Part shown: positions 24,378 through 33,603 of the stretch, piece after piece
Numbering within the stretch: the stretch's first letter is position 1
How the letters are laid out: each line of letters starts with the position of its first letter
Assembly (NCBI GenBank): GCA_902627805.1
Contig: CACOKN010000001.1
Coordinates: 62,001-126,000 of the forward strand
DNA from: an uncultured Pelagibacteraceae bacterium
Lineage (GTDB): Bacteria > Pseudomonadota > Alphaproteobacteria > Pelagibacterales > Pelagibacteraceae
Length of the DNA stretch: 64,000 bases
Direction: 5' to 3'
Position numbers and translations under genes: made by a program
The notes under the pieces: model-generated
What the model was told of the DNA's origin: nothing
The model's input: only the letters and a program-made list of their open reading frames with translations
Database searches by the model: none

Positions 24378-25058
24378 ATGATTTTTAAACAAGTTTTTGA
24401 TCAAAAATCTAGCACTTACACTTACTTAATTGCCTCATCTAAAGGAAGAGAAGCTCTTATTATTGATCCTGTTTTAGAAAATGTTGATAGTTACATAAAA
24501 TTATTAAGTGAACTTGATTTAAAATTAGTAAAAGTAATAGATACTCATATTCACGCTGATCATGTAACAGCAGCAGCAAAGTTAAAAGATATAACTCAGT
24601 GTTCTACAATCATGGGTGAACATACTCCAGCTGAGACTGTCGAAATAAAAGTAAAAGATGATGAATATATAAATTTAGATAATCTAAAAATAAGAGCCAT
24701 GTACACTCCTGGGCATACTTCTGATAGTTATAGTTTTCTCATGGACAATTATCTTTTTTCTGGAGACACTTTGTTAATTAACGGAACTGGTAGAACAGAT
24801 TTTCAAAATGGTAATGCAAAGGATGCTTATAATTCAATATTTAATAAGCTGTTAAAGTTACCAGAGGATACACTATTATATCCTGCTCACGATTATAAAG
24901 GTGAAAAAGTTAGCACAATTGGAAAAGAGAAAAAGTTTAACCCAAGGCTACAAGTCAGTAGTGTTGACGAATACATCGATATTATGAGTAACTTAAATTT
25001 AAAAAAGCCAGTTGAGATAGATACTAATATTTCTAAAAATATTAAGTTAGGCGCTTAA
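24378..25058 (+). CDS. ETHE1-like persulfide (sulfur) dioxygenase, metallo-beta-lactamase fold
   Basis: This 226-residue protein has the metal motif THIHADHVTAA, then PGHTSDS, SGDTLLINGTGRTDFQ and YPAHDYKG. The GTGRTDFQ signature separates ETHE1/sulfur dioxygenases from glyoxalase II. It oxidises glutathione persulfide to sulfite with Fe(II) and O2. It is relevant here because cysteine and sulfonate genes in the window generate reduced sulfur or sulfite. It ends 1 nt before the convergent thioredoxin-like gene. Confidence 0.88.
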   Translation: MIFKQVFDQKSSTYTYLIASSKGREALIIDPVLENVDSYIKLLSELDLKLVKVIDTHIHADHVTAAAKLKDITQCSTIMGEHTPAETVEIKVKDDEYINLDNLKIRAMYTPGHTSDSYSFLMDNYLFSGDTLLINGTGRTDFQNGNAKDAYNSIFNKLLKLPEDTLLYPAHDYKGEKVSTIGKEKKFNPRLQVSSVDEYIDIMSNLNLKKPVEIDTNISKNIKLGA

Positions 25059-25059
25059 T

Positions 25060-25428
25060 TTAAATTGAAGATTTTATTACTTCGTAAATTTTGTCTTTTT
25101 TAGTTACTCCAATACTTCTATGAACTTCTTTATTATCTTTAAATATTAATAAAGTAGTTTGGTACTGAACTTTAAGAAAGTCAGCAATATCTCTATTCGT
25201 TACTTCAAATGAGAAGTATTCAACATTTTTAAATTCATCTTTTAATTTGTTTAGGGCTTTCATCTGGCTAGCACAAGAAGTACAATATTTAATCCAAGAA
25301 TTTATTACAACTACTTTACCTTCTGATTGAGCTTTGTTGAATAAATCTTTATCAAAAGTTGTTTTCTTCTCTAAAGCATTTGCACTAAATGCAAAAATAC
25401 AAAATATAGTTACTAATAATTTTTTCAT
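25060..25428 (-). CDS. Exported thioredoxin-like protein
   Basis: This 122-residue protein has a signal peptide (MKKLLVTIFCIFAFSANA) and a thioredoxin fold. The active site is WIKYCTSCASQMK, a CTSC in place of the usual CGPC, at about residues 50-53. The second half has TTLLIFKDNKEVHRSIGV with the threonine where the cis-Pro normally sits (QTTLL), which is unusual. Likely a periplasmic disulfide reductase or carrier. Last gene of a minus-strand run with azlCD. Confidence 0.85.
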   Translation of the reverse strand: MKKLLVTIFCIFAFSANALEKKTTFDKDLFNKAQSEGKVVVINSWIKYCTSCASQMKALNKLKDEFKNVEYFSFEVTNRDIADFLKVQYQTTLLIFKDNKEVHRSIGVTKKDKIYEVIKSSI

Positions 25429-25434
25429 AAAATC

Positions 25435-25749
25435 TTATACTACAAATATTAAAAACCAATAAGAAGCTAATCCTGAAAATATTGTCGCAATTATACTTCT
25501 AGAGAAAATACCAATAATCATTGCAATTATTGCTGCTAATATCTTAGGGTTATCATCTATTTCAAATAAGCCTTTATCATTAATGAAAATTGCAGGAAAA
25601 ATTATTGCTGGAAATATTGCTGAAGGTACAAAGGATAGTACCTCTCTAATTCTATCATTAAACATCTCCTTTTTAATTAAAGCGATCATAGAAAATCTTG
25701 TTAAATAAGTTATTAACCCACAATATAAAATTAATGCCCAATTACTCAT
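25435..25749 (-). CDS. azlD: AzlD-family branched-chain amino acid exporter subunit
   Basis: This 104-residue protein has four membrane helices and the AzlD pattern ALILYCGLITYLTRFSMIAL, FVPSAIFPAIIFPAIF, then a long third and fourth helix. It pairs with AzlC, whose gene overlaps its start by 8 nt. Together they export branched-chain or related amino acids through the inner membrane. Confidence 0.9.
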   Translation of the reverse strand: MSNWALILYCGLITYLTRFSMIALIKKEMFNDRIREVLSFVPSAIFPAIIFPAIFINDKGLFEIDDNPKILAAIIAMIIGIFSRSIIATIFSGLASYWFLIFVV

Positions 25750-26434
25750 TTTTTTTCATTTTTGTAGTTAGTATCATTGCTGTAATTAATCCTGCTAAAG
25801 CAGCCACTATTACATATGCTTTGAAAGGAATATAATTGTAACCTAGTGTAGCTACTAAACCTGAAATTATTATTACAATCACATTTATAAATTTTCTAAA
25901 GTCATTAACTAATAAAGCCAGAAATGTAAGAGGAACAGCAAAACTTAATCCTAATTTTTCTGGAATTGCCGCTCCCAATATAATTCCTAATAAGGTAGTC
26001 GACTGCCAAATTACCCAACAGGTAGCACCACCACCAACTAAATGAAAATATCTATTACTATCTTTATTTTTTTTTAAGTAATCATTTGATATTGCAAATG
26101 CCTGATCAATTAAAAAATAGGAAATAATAATTTTCCAAACTAGTTTAAGATCCGATAAATGCTCTGAGACTACAGCACCATAAAGTAGATGACGAGAATT
26201 GACGGCCCCTACAGAGCTTATAATTACAAGTGATGAAGCACCACCTGAAAATAATTGTAAAAGAACTATTTGTGATGCACCACCAAAAACTATTAAAGAC
26301 ATCGCCATTGTCTCTACAGGACTAAATCCAATATCGATTGCTAAGACACCAAAGATTAAACCAAATGGAACTACTGGTATCATTAACGGACTTACATCAA
26401 CAATTCCTTTTAAAAAAACTTTATAATTAGTCAT
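25742..26434 (-). CDS. azlC: AzlC-family branched-chain amino acid exporter
   Basis: This 230-residue membrane protein starts FLKGIVDVSPLMIPVVPFGLIFG and has the conserved AMSLIVFGGASQIVLLQL and NSRHLLYGAV segments of AzlC. About seven to eight helices. It begins 21 nt after the FbpC stop, so it may share the iron-regulated transcript, though a separate promoter is possible. Confidence 0.9.
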   Translation of the reverse strand: MTNYKVFLKGIVDVSPLMIPVVPFGLIFGVLAIDIGFSPVETMAMSLIVFGGASQIVLLQLFSGGASSLVIISSVGAVNSRHLLYGAVVSEHLSDLKLVWKIIISYFLIDQAFAISNDYLKKNKDSNRYFHLVGGGATCWVIWQSTTLLGIILGAAIPEKLGLSFAVPLTFLALLVNDFRKFINVIVIIISGLVATLGYNYIPFKAYVIVAALAGLITAMILTTKMKKNE

Positions 26435-26455
26435 TTAATTGAAGATTTATTTCTA

Positions 26456-27514
26456 TTAAAAGCAAACTATATGTTCAAGCTCTATTGGTCTTTTTATGCC
26501 AAATTTTTCATTAACTTCGTGTTGCTCCCAATGATGACTGTGAACCGCAACTGGTATCAACCTATTACTTGGCGTTTTTAATGTATAAATGAAGTTTGTT
26601 CCTCTAAATTTTCTGTCCACCACCTCTAACTTTAAATTACTATCATCGTCATGTTCTAGATCTTCTGGCTGAAGTAGTAATTTTACATTAGAACCTGTTG
26701 GGTAATGCTTAATAAATTTACCCTTAATAATACCTAGATCGTCGTTTTCTAGAGAATTTCCACCTGTAACTTTCGCAGGTAATAATATCCCCCTGTTGAG
26801 AAAATTGACAACCTCAACTGAATTTGGAAAATGGTAAACATTATATGGATCATCAAATTGCTTTACTTCATTATCTAAAACAAGTGCACATTTGCTACCA
26901 AGATAAAAAGCCTCATATGAGTCATGGGTAACTACAATTGTTGTAATTTTATTTTTATTTAACAATTGTTTTAAAGCTACCTGAATATCTTCCTTAAAAC
27001 TTTGATCTACATTTGATAGAGGCTCATCAAGTAATAAAAGGTCTGGTTGTGAAATAAGAGATCTAGCTAGAGATGCTCTTTGTGCTTCACCGGCACTGAT
27101 TTGGTGCGGATATTTACTTAAAATATCCTCAATATTTAAGATCTTTATTATCTCTTTAGAATTTATATTTTTATCTGTAGAAGAATTTTTTCTAATACCA
27201 AGGTGAATATTCTTATCTACTGAATAATGAGGAAATAAAGAATTTTCTTGAAAAGATAAAGCTATATTTCTTTTTTCCGGTTCAATATGAATTTTATCAG
27301 ATGAAATAACTTTATCTTTTAAAATAATTTCACCTTTATTTATTTTTTCAAGACCTGCTATTGTTCTTAACATCGTCGTTTTTCCAATGCCAGAAGGTCC
27401 AAGAATACATATGGTGTCTCCTTCGTTTTTAATAGAAATATTTACGTCATTTACTTTATTCTTTCCACCTATAGCAAAAGTAACATCTTTAATTTCAAAA
27501 AAATTTTTACTCAT
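26456..27514 (-). CDS. fbpC: Fe(III) ABC transporter ATP-binding protein
   Basis: This 352-residue ATPase has Walker A GPSGIGKTT (39-47), signature ISAGEAQRASLARSL, Walker B LLLLDEPLSNVD and switch VVTHDS. The C-terminal part of about 110 residues is a TOBE-like regulatory domain (LLQPEDLEHDD and onward). The signature reads SAGE rather than SGGE. It follows the permease gene with an 8-nt overlap and completes the fbpABC importer. Confidence 0.9.
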   Translation of the reverse strand: MSKNFFEIKDVTFAIGGKNKVNDVNISIKNEGDTICILGPSGIGKTTMLRTIAGLEKINKGEIILKDKVISSDKIHIEPEKRNIALSFQENSLFPHYSVDKNIHLGIRKNSSTDKNINSKEIIKILNIEDILSKYPHQISAGEAQRASLARSLISQPDLLLLDEPLSNVDQSFKEDIQVALKQLLNKNKITTIVVTHDSYEAFYLGSKCALVLDNEVKQFDDPYNVYHFPNSVEVVNFLNRGILLPAKVTGGNSLENDDLGIIKGKFIKHYPTGSNVKLLLQPEDLEHDDDSNLKLEVVDRKFRGTNFIYTLKTPSNRLIPVAVHSHHWEQHEVNEKFGIKRPIELEHIVCF

Positions 27515-29126
27515 TATTATCTCTTAAAATATATTTTGATGTTATCATAATAAAAAATGCAGCAATTAAAATCAAAAACAATGACGGAACAGCAGCTGCT
27601 TCTAATAAATCCTCAGAAGCAGAGATATAAGCAGTTGTTGCAAATGTCTCAAAATTAAAGGGTCTTAAAATAAGAGTGATAGGTAATTCCCTGATAATTT
27701 CCAAAGAAATCAAAATACCTACAAATAAAAGTGAGTTTCGCAAAAAAGGAATATGAATATTCATAAAAGTTTTTCTTTTTGAATATCCAAGTAAATACGC
27801 ACTTTCATCAACATTGATATTTATTTTTTCATATCCTGACTTAATTCCGTTAAAGGCTAAAGAATAAAATCTTATGAAATAAACTAACACTAGACCCAGT
27901 ATAGAGCCAAAAAATATCTTTTTAATTGAAAGAAAGCCAAGGGTTTTTATTATAGTTTCATCAAACCATGCAATAAAAGTAATAAAGGCTACAGCCAATA
28001 TAACGCCTGGAATAGCATATCCTGAAATAGATAGAGTTGATAATAAATTTAAAATTTTATTATTTGAAACTCTATTTCCATAATTTGAAATTAAGGAAAA
28101 AAGTATTAAAATTATACTTGATAAAAAAACTAGATAAATTGTATTTAATAAAAGATTGACAATATCTAAATCAAATAAGTTTTCAGGAAATTTTATAGTC
28201 CAGTATAACATTTGACTAAGAGGGAATAAAAAACTAAAAAAGAAGACCAAAAAACAAAAAATAAAAGCTAATAAAGCCTTAGATTTACTTAATTTAAATT
28301 TTTCTTTTCTTTTAAATCCACCTCGAGAATTAAAATGGTATTTAGCTTTTTTTCTCGATAAATTCTCTATTATAAATAGTGCAAATATAAATAATAATAA
28401 GAAAAATGATAATTGATTTGCGAAAGCTAAATCATCAAATGCTATCCAAGAATTATAAATTCCAGTTGTTAAAGTATTGATTGAAAAGAAATCAACTGCT
28501 CCAAATTCAGCTAAAGTCTCCATGGCAACTAAAGATAATCCAGCTACAATCGCAGGTCTGGCTGATGGGAGAATTATTGAGTAAAATGATTTAAAACTAC
28601 TAAATCCTAGATTTTTTCCAAGGTCTATTAATTGTTGGGACTGGTATAAAAAAGATGCTCTAGTAAGAATATAAACATATCCAAATAACGAGAAAGAAAT
28701 CGATAATATACTTCCTAACATACCGTCAAACTTTGGAATATGTGAATTATAGTTAGCTTCTCCAAATAAATTCTTTAAAATTGTGTAAGCAGTACCATAA
28801 TTCTCAAAAAAAGCTGTAAGGGAATAAGCATAAATATATGGTGGAACAGCAAATGATAAAATCAGAGCCCATTTGAAAAAATTACTTAAAGGAAATTCAT
28901 AAAAAGATACCAAATAGGCTGAGCCTGTTCCAATAATGAATGTTAAAAATAATACACTTACTAATAGACATATAGAATTTATGGTGTACTCGAAAAGAAA
29001 TGTATTTTTTAGGATTTCAAAATAATTAGTCGTATTTTCAAAAAAACTTGAAAAAACTGTAAGTATAGGAACAATTATTATTAGAGATACAAATAGTGAG
29101 GAAATAAACCAAAAATTAATTCTCAT
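27507..29126 (-). CDS. fbpB: Fe(III) ABC transporter permease, fused two-domain type
   Basis: This 539-residue protein has two BPD permease halves in one chain, about 12 helices, as in FbpB/AfuB. The first EAA-like loop is LGKNLGFSSFKSFYSIILPSARPAIVAG and the second AYLLGYSKRKTFMNIHIPFLR (only key parts quoted). It translocates ferric iron delivered by FbpA. A 90-bp gap with a long hairpin separates it from the small gene upstream. Confidence 0.92.
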   Translation of the reverse strand: MRINFWFISSLFVSLIIIVPILTVFSSFFENTTNYFEILKNTFLFEYTINSICLLVSVLFLTFIIGTGSAYLVSFYEFPLSNFFKWALILSFAVPPYIYAYSLTAFFENYGTAYTILKNLFGEANYNSHIPKFDGMLGSILSISFSLFGYVYILTRASFLYQSQQLIDLGKNLGFSSFKSFYSIILPSARPAIVAGLSLVAMETLAEFGAVDFFSINTLTTGIYNSWIAFDDLAFANQLSFFLLLFIFALFIIENLSRKKAKYHFNSRGGFKRKEKFKLSKSKALLAFIFCFLVFFFSFLFPLSQMLYWTIKFPENLFDLDIVNLLLNTIYLVFLSSIILILFSLISNYGNRVSNNKILNLLSTLSISGYAIPGVILAVAFITFIAWFDETIIKTLGFLSIKKIFFGSILGLVLVYFIRFYSLAFNGIKSGYEKININVDESAYLLGYSKRKTFMNIHIPFLRNSLLFVGILISLEIIRELPITLILRPFNFETFATTAYISASEDLLEAAAVPSLFLILIAAFFIMITSKYILRDNNE

Positions 29127-29161
29127 AATTTATAATCCGCCTTATAAACATGAAGTATAAT

Positions 29162-29206
29162 GTTCATGGCCTTAGTAAGGAGACAACTTATCTAAGGCGC
29201 ATGAAC
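29162..29206. promoter_or_regulatory. Intercistronic hairpin between fbpA and fbpB
   Basis: A 14-bp stem with one bulged base (GTTCATGGCCTTAG against CTAAGGC-G-CATGAAC) can extend inwards by TAAG/CTTA to a 7-nt loop. It is GC-richer than its surroundings and has no following T-run. In binding-protein operons such hairpins protect the upstream mRNA or reduce readthrough, which would raise FbpA over FbpBC. Confidence 0.7.
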
Positions 29207-29216
29207 TCCAGAAAAA

Positions 29217-29387
29217 TCAAAAATCAAATACTTTAAGGATATGCGGAACCTCCTCAGTTTTAATTTCTGAAAGCTTTCTGTTATTTACTCTTTTGTTGAT
29301 TTTTTCACACTCCAAACTACATGGGGAACATGCTTTGGAAGATTTATTTAAATCAACTTCAGAAATAAATTTCTTTTTTTCTTCCAT
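29217..29387 (-). CDS. Small Cys-rich protein in the fbp operon, 56 residues
   Basis: An ATG at 29387, 3 nt past the fbpA stop, opens a 57-codon frame. The product has a cluster KACSPCSLECEK at about residues 19-29: CxxC plus a third Cys, like a small metal-binding or iron-sulfur site, in an otherwise charged, soluble chain. Placement between fbpA and fbpB suggests a link with iron. No known family recognised. Confidence 0.6.
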   Translation of the reverse strand: MEEKKKFISEVDLNKSSKACSPCSLECEKINKRVNNRKLSEIKTEEVPHILKVFDF

Positions 29388-29390
29388 TTG

Positions 29391-30419
29391 TTACTTCCAA
29401 CCAGCGGCTGTCATTACCTCTACAGCAGCAGCTTGATTTTTTCCATAAGAAGCTAGTTTAGTTTTCATATCTTGTTTGAAATCTAATCCTAAATTATTGA
29501 CTACTAATGGACTTGGTGAAACACCATCAATCATTGGAAACTCAAAAGTATTATTTGTAAAATGCTCTTGAGACTCTGGAGTTAATAAAAACTCTACAAG
29601 TTTAACAGCGTTAGCTTTATTAGGTGCACCTTTTATTAAAGCAGCACAACTAACATTCATGTGCGTTCCTCTATCATTTTGATTAGGAAAGAAAGCTTTT
29701 ACTTTTTTTGCAGCTTCCTGTTGCTCTGCACCTTTTTTTCCAGATAACATTAAAGCTAAATAGTAAGTATTAGCTACAGCAATGTCAGCTTCACCAGCTG
29801 CTACTGCCATTATTTGAGCTCTATCATTACCTGTTGGTGTTCTTGCCATGTTTGCAACAACTCCTTCGGCCCATGCTGCTGTTGCAGCTTTTCCATTATT
29901 TTTAATTAAAGACGCTACAAGAGATTTATTATAAATATTGCTAGATTTTCTTATTACTAATCTACCTTTCCATTTAGGATCAGCTAGACCTTCATAAGTC
30001 ATTCCAGATAACTCAGCACCAGTAACTCTTTCTGGTGAGTAATAAATTATTCTTGCTCTTTTTGCGATTCCAACCCACTTATTTGTTCTAAAGCTTTTTG
30101 GAACAGCATCTTTAATAGCAGCAGATGTTAAACCACCTTGAAGCGTACCTTTAGCATCCATTGCACCACATCTTCCTGCATCTGCTGTGATGTATAAATC
30201 AGCCGAAGAATCTGCACCTTCACTAATGATTCTTTTCTCTAAAGCACCTGATTTTCCATTTATCAAATTAACTTTAATACCAGTCATATTTGTAAACTTA
30301 GAATAAAGCTCAGCATCTGCTTTATAGTGTCGAGCATTAAAAACATTTACCTCATCTGCAACAGCAAAAGCTGACACAAATAGAGATGCAATTAATGCAA
30401 AAATTGATATTTTTTTCAT
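29391..30419 (-). CDS. fbpA: Fe(III)-binding periplasmic protein
   Basis: This 342-residue protein has a signal peptide (to about Ala21) and the FbpA/FutA ligand pattern: NARHYKAD at 29-35 and the Tyr pair Tyr219-Tyr220 in IAVANTYYLALML. It binds ferric iron in the periplasm and passes it to FbpBC. A Fur-type box lies 48-66 bp upstream of its start, consistent with iron control. Confidence 0.95.
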   Translation of the reverse strand: MKKISIFALIASLFVSAFAVADEVNVFNARHYKADAELYSKFTNMTGIKVNLINGKSGALEKRIISEGADSSADLYITADAGRCGAMDAKGTLQGGLTSAAIKDAVPKSFRTNKWVGIAKRARIIYYSPERVTGAELSGMTYEGLADPKWKGRLVIRKSSNIYNKSLVASLIKNNGKAATAAWAEGVVANMARTPTGNDRAQIMAVAAGEADIAVANTYYLALMLSGKKGAEQQEAAKKVKAFFPNQNDRGTHMNVSCAALIKGAPNKANAVKLVEFLLTPESQEHFTNNTFEFPMIDGVSPSPLVVNNLGLDFKQDMKTKLASYGKNQAAAVEVMTAAGWK

Positions 30420-30453
30420 TTATCTCCTAGTTTTGTTATTATTAAATGTGAAT

Positions 30454-30485
30454 GATAACTATTCTCATTGATAATGATTATCAAT
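30454..30485. promoter_or_regulatory. Fur-type box(es) upstream of fbpA
   Basis: ATTGATAATGATTATCAAT (30467-30485) is a perfect 19-bp palindrome around a central G and contains the classic 7-1-7 Fur sequence TGATAATGATTATCA without mismatch. A second, imperfect copy (TGATAACTATTCTCA, 30454-30468) overlaps its left edge. Overlapping Fur sites are typical of strongly iron-repressed promoters. In some alphaproteobacteria other regulators (Irr, RirA, Mur) take over, so the bound protein is inference. Confidence 0.85.
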
Positions 30486-30540
30486 CTCAATTATGTCGCA
30501 GGTAATCTTAAATAATTGAAATTGTTATTTTTTTTAAAAT

Positions 30541-31431
30541 TTAAGATTTCCAATCACCTATTTTACTGAATAAAAAATTCCTGAAAGCCTGTACTCTTGC
30601 AGTATTTTTAAGAGACTGGGGATAAACGAAATGAGCCTCAGTTATAGGCCCCTCAGATTTAGGTAATACTTTAATCAAATTGTTTGAATTATAAACTAAA
30701 TATTCTGGTAATGCTGCTAAACCAACTCCTGACTCAACGGCTAGGAGAAGTCCCATTACACTATTAACTTTCATTATAGACTTCCTTTTTTTTCCATCAT
30801 GCATACCAAGTTTCAAAGCCCAGTCTGGATTGTATACTGGTGAAGGAGCTCCTTTACCAAAAGATATAAATTTATGTTTATTTAAATCACCTATTGTTTT
30901 TGGCATACCATTTTTTTCTAGATATCGATTAGATCCATAAATGTAATATTTTATATCGACCAATTTTTTTTGAATATAATTTAATTGCTTAGGTCTTCTC
31001 ATAAAAATACCAATATCAGCTTGTCTTGTGCTTAAGTCTAATTCTTTATCGTCAAAAACAAGTTCAATTTCAATCTCAGGGTTTAGTCTCATAAATTCTT
31101 GAATTCTAGGAGTTAGCCAGTGAGTACCAAAGCTTCTTACAGTGGTAATTGTCAGTTTTCCAGAGGGTTTATTTTTTTGATCACCTAATGATGTTTCAAC
31201 TTCTTTTAATTTGCTTATAACTTCATGGGCAGTTTTAAACACATATTCACCGTTTTCTGTAAGAGTTAAACCTCTTGCATGACGTTCAAATAATTGAACT
31301 TTCAAATCTTGTTCTAAAGATTGGATTTGTCTACTAATTGCTGATTGACTTAAATTTAAATTTACTGTAGCGCTAGTAAAACTTCCCGCCTCCGCAACTG
31401 CATGAAATATTTTTAATTTGTCCCAGTCCAT
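30541..31431 (-). CDS. LysR-family transcriptional regulator
   Basis: This 296-residue protein has an N-terminal winged HTH (about 1-60, LKIFHAVAEAGSFTSATVNLNLSQSAISRQI as core) and a C-terminal effector-binding domain. It overlaps the acuI-like gene by one base, with acuI upstream, so they are co-transcribed. It could control acuI and thus respond to acrylate or acryloyl-CoA; it is also close to the fbpA promoter but not divergent from it. Confidence 0.92.
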   Translation of the reverse strand: MDWDKLKIFHAVAEAGSFTSATVNLNLSQSAISRQIQSLEQDLKVQLFERHARGLTLTENGEYVFKTAHEVISKLKEVETSLGDQKNKPSGKLTITTVRSFGTHWLTPRIQEFMRLNPEIEIELVFDDKELDLSTRQADIGIFMRRPKQLNYIQKKLVDIKYYIYGSNRYLEKNGMPKTIGDLNKHKFISFGKGAPSPVYNPDWALKLGMHDGKKRKSIMKVNSVMGLLLAVESGVGLAALPEYLVYNSNNLIKVLPKSEGPITEAHFVYPQSLKNTARVQAFRNFLFSKIGDWKS

Positions 31432-32435
31432 TATTTATTTAAGTTAATCAGATACCTCCCTGAAGTTTCACCCTTAAGCATTTTTGGATATATGTTGATT
31501 ACTTCATCTAATGATATTTCTTTTATTGATTTTTCAATAATTCCAAAGTCTAAAAGTTTTCCTGCTTCATTCCACAAAAATTGTCTTCTTTTAATAGAAG
31601 CAGTCACAGAATTTATACCCCATAATTTAACACCTCTAATAATAAATGGCATTACAGTTGTATTTATCTTAATATCTGCTGCATTGCCACAAGCCGAAAC
31701 AATACCACCATCTTTCGTTTGAGCGAGAATATTTTCTAATACTTTCCCACCAACAGTATCAACAGCACCATCCCACAGTCCTTTATCAAGAGGTCTCGCG
31801 TCTTTTGTCATTTCGCTTGTATTTATAACACTTTTTGCACCTAAAGATTTTAAATAATCTGTATTACTATCTTTTCCAGTTATAGCTGTTACATTACAAC
31901 CAAGTTTACTTAACATCATTACTGCCATACTTCCTACACCACCTGAGGCGCCACTTACTATTACATTTTCAACTTTTTCTCCAAGTAAAAGTTCCTCCCT
32001 CGTAGCTTTCGCTGTAAAAGAACACATTAATGCAGTAAGTCCTGCTGTTCCTAAAATCATTGATTGTCTTAAATTAAGATTTTTTGGTTTTTTTACTAAA
32101 AAATCTCCATTTACATTTGCGTATTGTGAATATCCTCCAAAATAAATTTCACCAACTCTCCAACCTGTTAAAATAATTTCATCACCTGATTTGAAATTTT
32201 TATGACTGCTCTCCTCAACTACTCCAGAAAAATCTATACCAGGAATATGTGGAAATTCTTTTACTAATCTTGCACCATTTTTTAAAATCAACGCATCTTT
32301 ATAATTTAAACATGAGTAATGGACTTTTACTTTTACATCTCCGTCTTTAAGGAATTTTTTGTCTATTGATTTTATAACTCTTGAAAAATTTTCGCCTTCT
32401 TGATTTAAAACTAAAGCTTTAAATTGATCAGACAC
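31431..32435 (-). CDS. acuI: Acryloyl-CoA reductase, zinc-less MDR family (AcuI/YhdH)
   Basis: This 334-residue NADPH-dependent reductase has the YhdH/AcuI features: SCLNYKDALILKNGARLVKEFPHIPGID, TGWRVGE, SGASGGVGSMAV nucleotide site, and SACGNAADIKINTTVMPFIIRGV (each quoted in part). AcuI turns acryloyl-CoA into propionyl-CoA and detoxifies acrylate made during DMSP breakdown. No DMSP lyase or dmdA is in the window. folE lies 2 nt upstream, an association without obvious logic. Confidence 0.88.
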   Translation of the reverse strand: MSDQFKALVLNQEGENFSRVIKSIDKKFLKDGDVKVKVHYSCLNYKDALILKNGARLVKEFPHIPGIDFSGVVEESSHKNFKSGDEIILTGWRVGEIYFGGYSQYANVNGDFLVKKPKNLNLRQSMILGTAGLTALMCSFTAKATREELLLGEKVENVIVSGASGGVGSMAVMMLSKLGCNVTAITGKDSNTDYLKSLGAKSVINTSEMTKDARPLDKGLWDGAVDTVGGKVLENILAQTKDGGIVSACGNAADIKINTTVMPFIIRGVKLWGINSVTASIKRRQFLWNEAGKLLDFGIIEKSIKEISLDEVINIYPKMLKGETSGRYLINLNK

Positions 32436-32437
32436 TT

Positions 32438-33052
32438 TTAATCTTTTGAATTGCTAATTAACCTTAAATATCTATTTTGAAAACTTAGATCTTCTTTGAA
32501 TTGACCTAAATAATAATTTGTAACTGTTGTTGCTTGCTCTTTTTTAATTCCTCTCATTGTCATACATTGATGCGTTGAATCTATAGTAACTGCCACTCCT
32601 TTGGCATCTAATGACTCCATTAGTGTATTCGCAATTTGCATAGTTAATCTTTCCTGAGTTTGTAACCTTTTTGAGAAAACCTCAACAACTCTGGCTAATT
32701 TACTTAATCCAACAACTCTTTCATTGGGGATATAAGCTACATGTGCTTTACCTATAATTGGTGCCATATGGTGTTCACAATGACTTTGAACAGAAATATT
32801 TTTTTGAATAACCATGTCATCATAGCCATCGACGTCTCCAAAAGTTTTATCTAAAACTTGAATTGGATCCTCTTTATAGCCTTTGAAATATTCCTTAAAT
32901 GCTTTAACCACCCTTTTTGGAGTTTCTAGTAATCCTTCTCTACTTGGATCTTCGCCCATCCAAGATAAGATAGTTTTAAAAGCTTCTTCAGCTTCCTTGT
33001 CAGAAATTTTTTTAGAATTTTGATTATTATCTATATCTTTAACTAATTTCAT
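32438..33052 (-). CDS. folE: GTP cyclohydrolase I
   Basis: This 204-residue protein makes 7,8-dihydroneopterin triphosphate, the start of folate synthesis. Zinc and catalytic motifs are present: HCEHHMAPIIGKAHVAYIP, GLSKLARVVEVFSKRLQTQERLT and HQCMTMRG. Folate supply fits the window's many tetrahydrofolate-dependent enzymes. It heads an apparent operon with acuI and the LysR gene, divergent from hisI. Confidence 0.95.
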   Translation of the reverse strand: MKLVKDIDNNQNSKKISDKEAEEAFKTILSWMGEDPSREGLLETPKRVVKAFKEYFKGYKEDPIQVLDKTFGDVDGYDDMVIQKNISVQSHCEHHMAPIIGKAHVAYIPNERVVGLSKLARVVEVFSKRLQTQERLTMQIANTLMESLDAKGVAVTIDSTHQCMTMRGIKKEQATTVTNYYLGQFKEDLSFQNRYLRLISNSKD

Positions 33053-33128
33053 GGTGGGTTTTATACATATAAATACTCATTTTTAAAATATTTAATATAT
33101 CTATATTTATGCTACATAATCACCGAAT

Positions 33129-33596
33129 ATGTTCAAAAAAAGAGAAAATGTGCTGGAAATTGAGGAGGGAAATCTTCTTTCGCCTAAATTTGATAATGAT
33201 GGATTAATACCTGTTATTACAATGTGCTTTCAAACAAAGGAAATTTTAATGCATGGTTTTATGAATGTTGAAGCATTAAAAAAAACTATCGAAACAAAAG
33301 AAGCTCATTATTACAGCAGATCAAGAAAAGCTATCTGGCATAAAGGTAAAACAAGTGGTTTTGTTCAAAAAGTAACAGAAATCAAAATTGATGATGACCA
33401 AGATTCTATTTGGTTAACAGTTGATATCGGTGATGGAGCTAGCTGTCATGTTGGTTATCGATCTTGTTTTTATAGATCTATTCCACTTGGACCAATTAAA
33501 AATGGACGAGAGTTAGAGATGAAATTTACTGAAAAAGAAAAAAAATTTGACCCTAAAAAAGTTTATAAGGGCCAACCTAATCCAACTAAAATTTAA
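33129..33596 (+). CDS. hisI: Phosphoribosyl-AMP cyclohydrolase
   Basis: This 155-residue protein catalyses the third step of histidine synthesis. It has SRSRKAIWHKGKTSGF, the Mg-binding DDDQDS and the zinc cysteines in GASCHVGYRSCFYR. A C-terminal tail of about 30 charged residues goes beyond the usual end (FDPKKVYK), common in alphaproteobacteria. No other his genes are adjacent. Confidence 0.94.
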   Translation: MFKKRENVLEIEEGNLLSPKFDNDGLIPVITMCFQTKEILMHGFMNVEALKKTIETKEAHYYSRSRKAIWHKGKTSGFVQKVTEIKIDDDQDSIWLTVDIGDGASCHVGYRSCFYRSIPLGPIKNGRELEMKFTEKEKKFDPKKVYKGQPNPTKI

Positions 33597-33603
33597 TTTC
33601 ACT

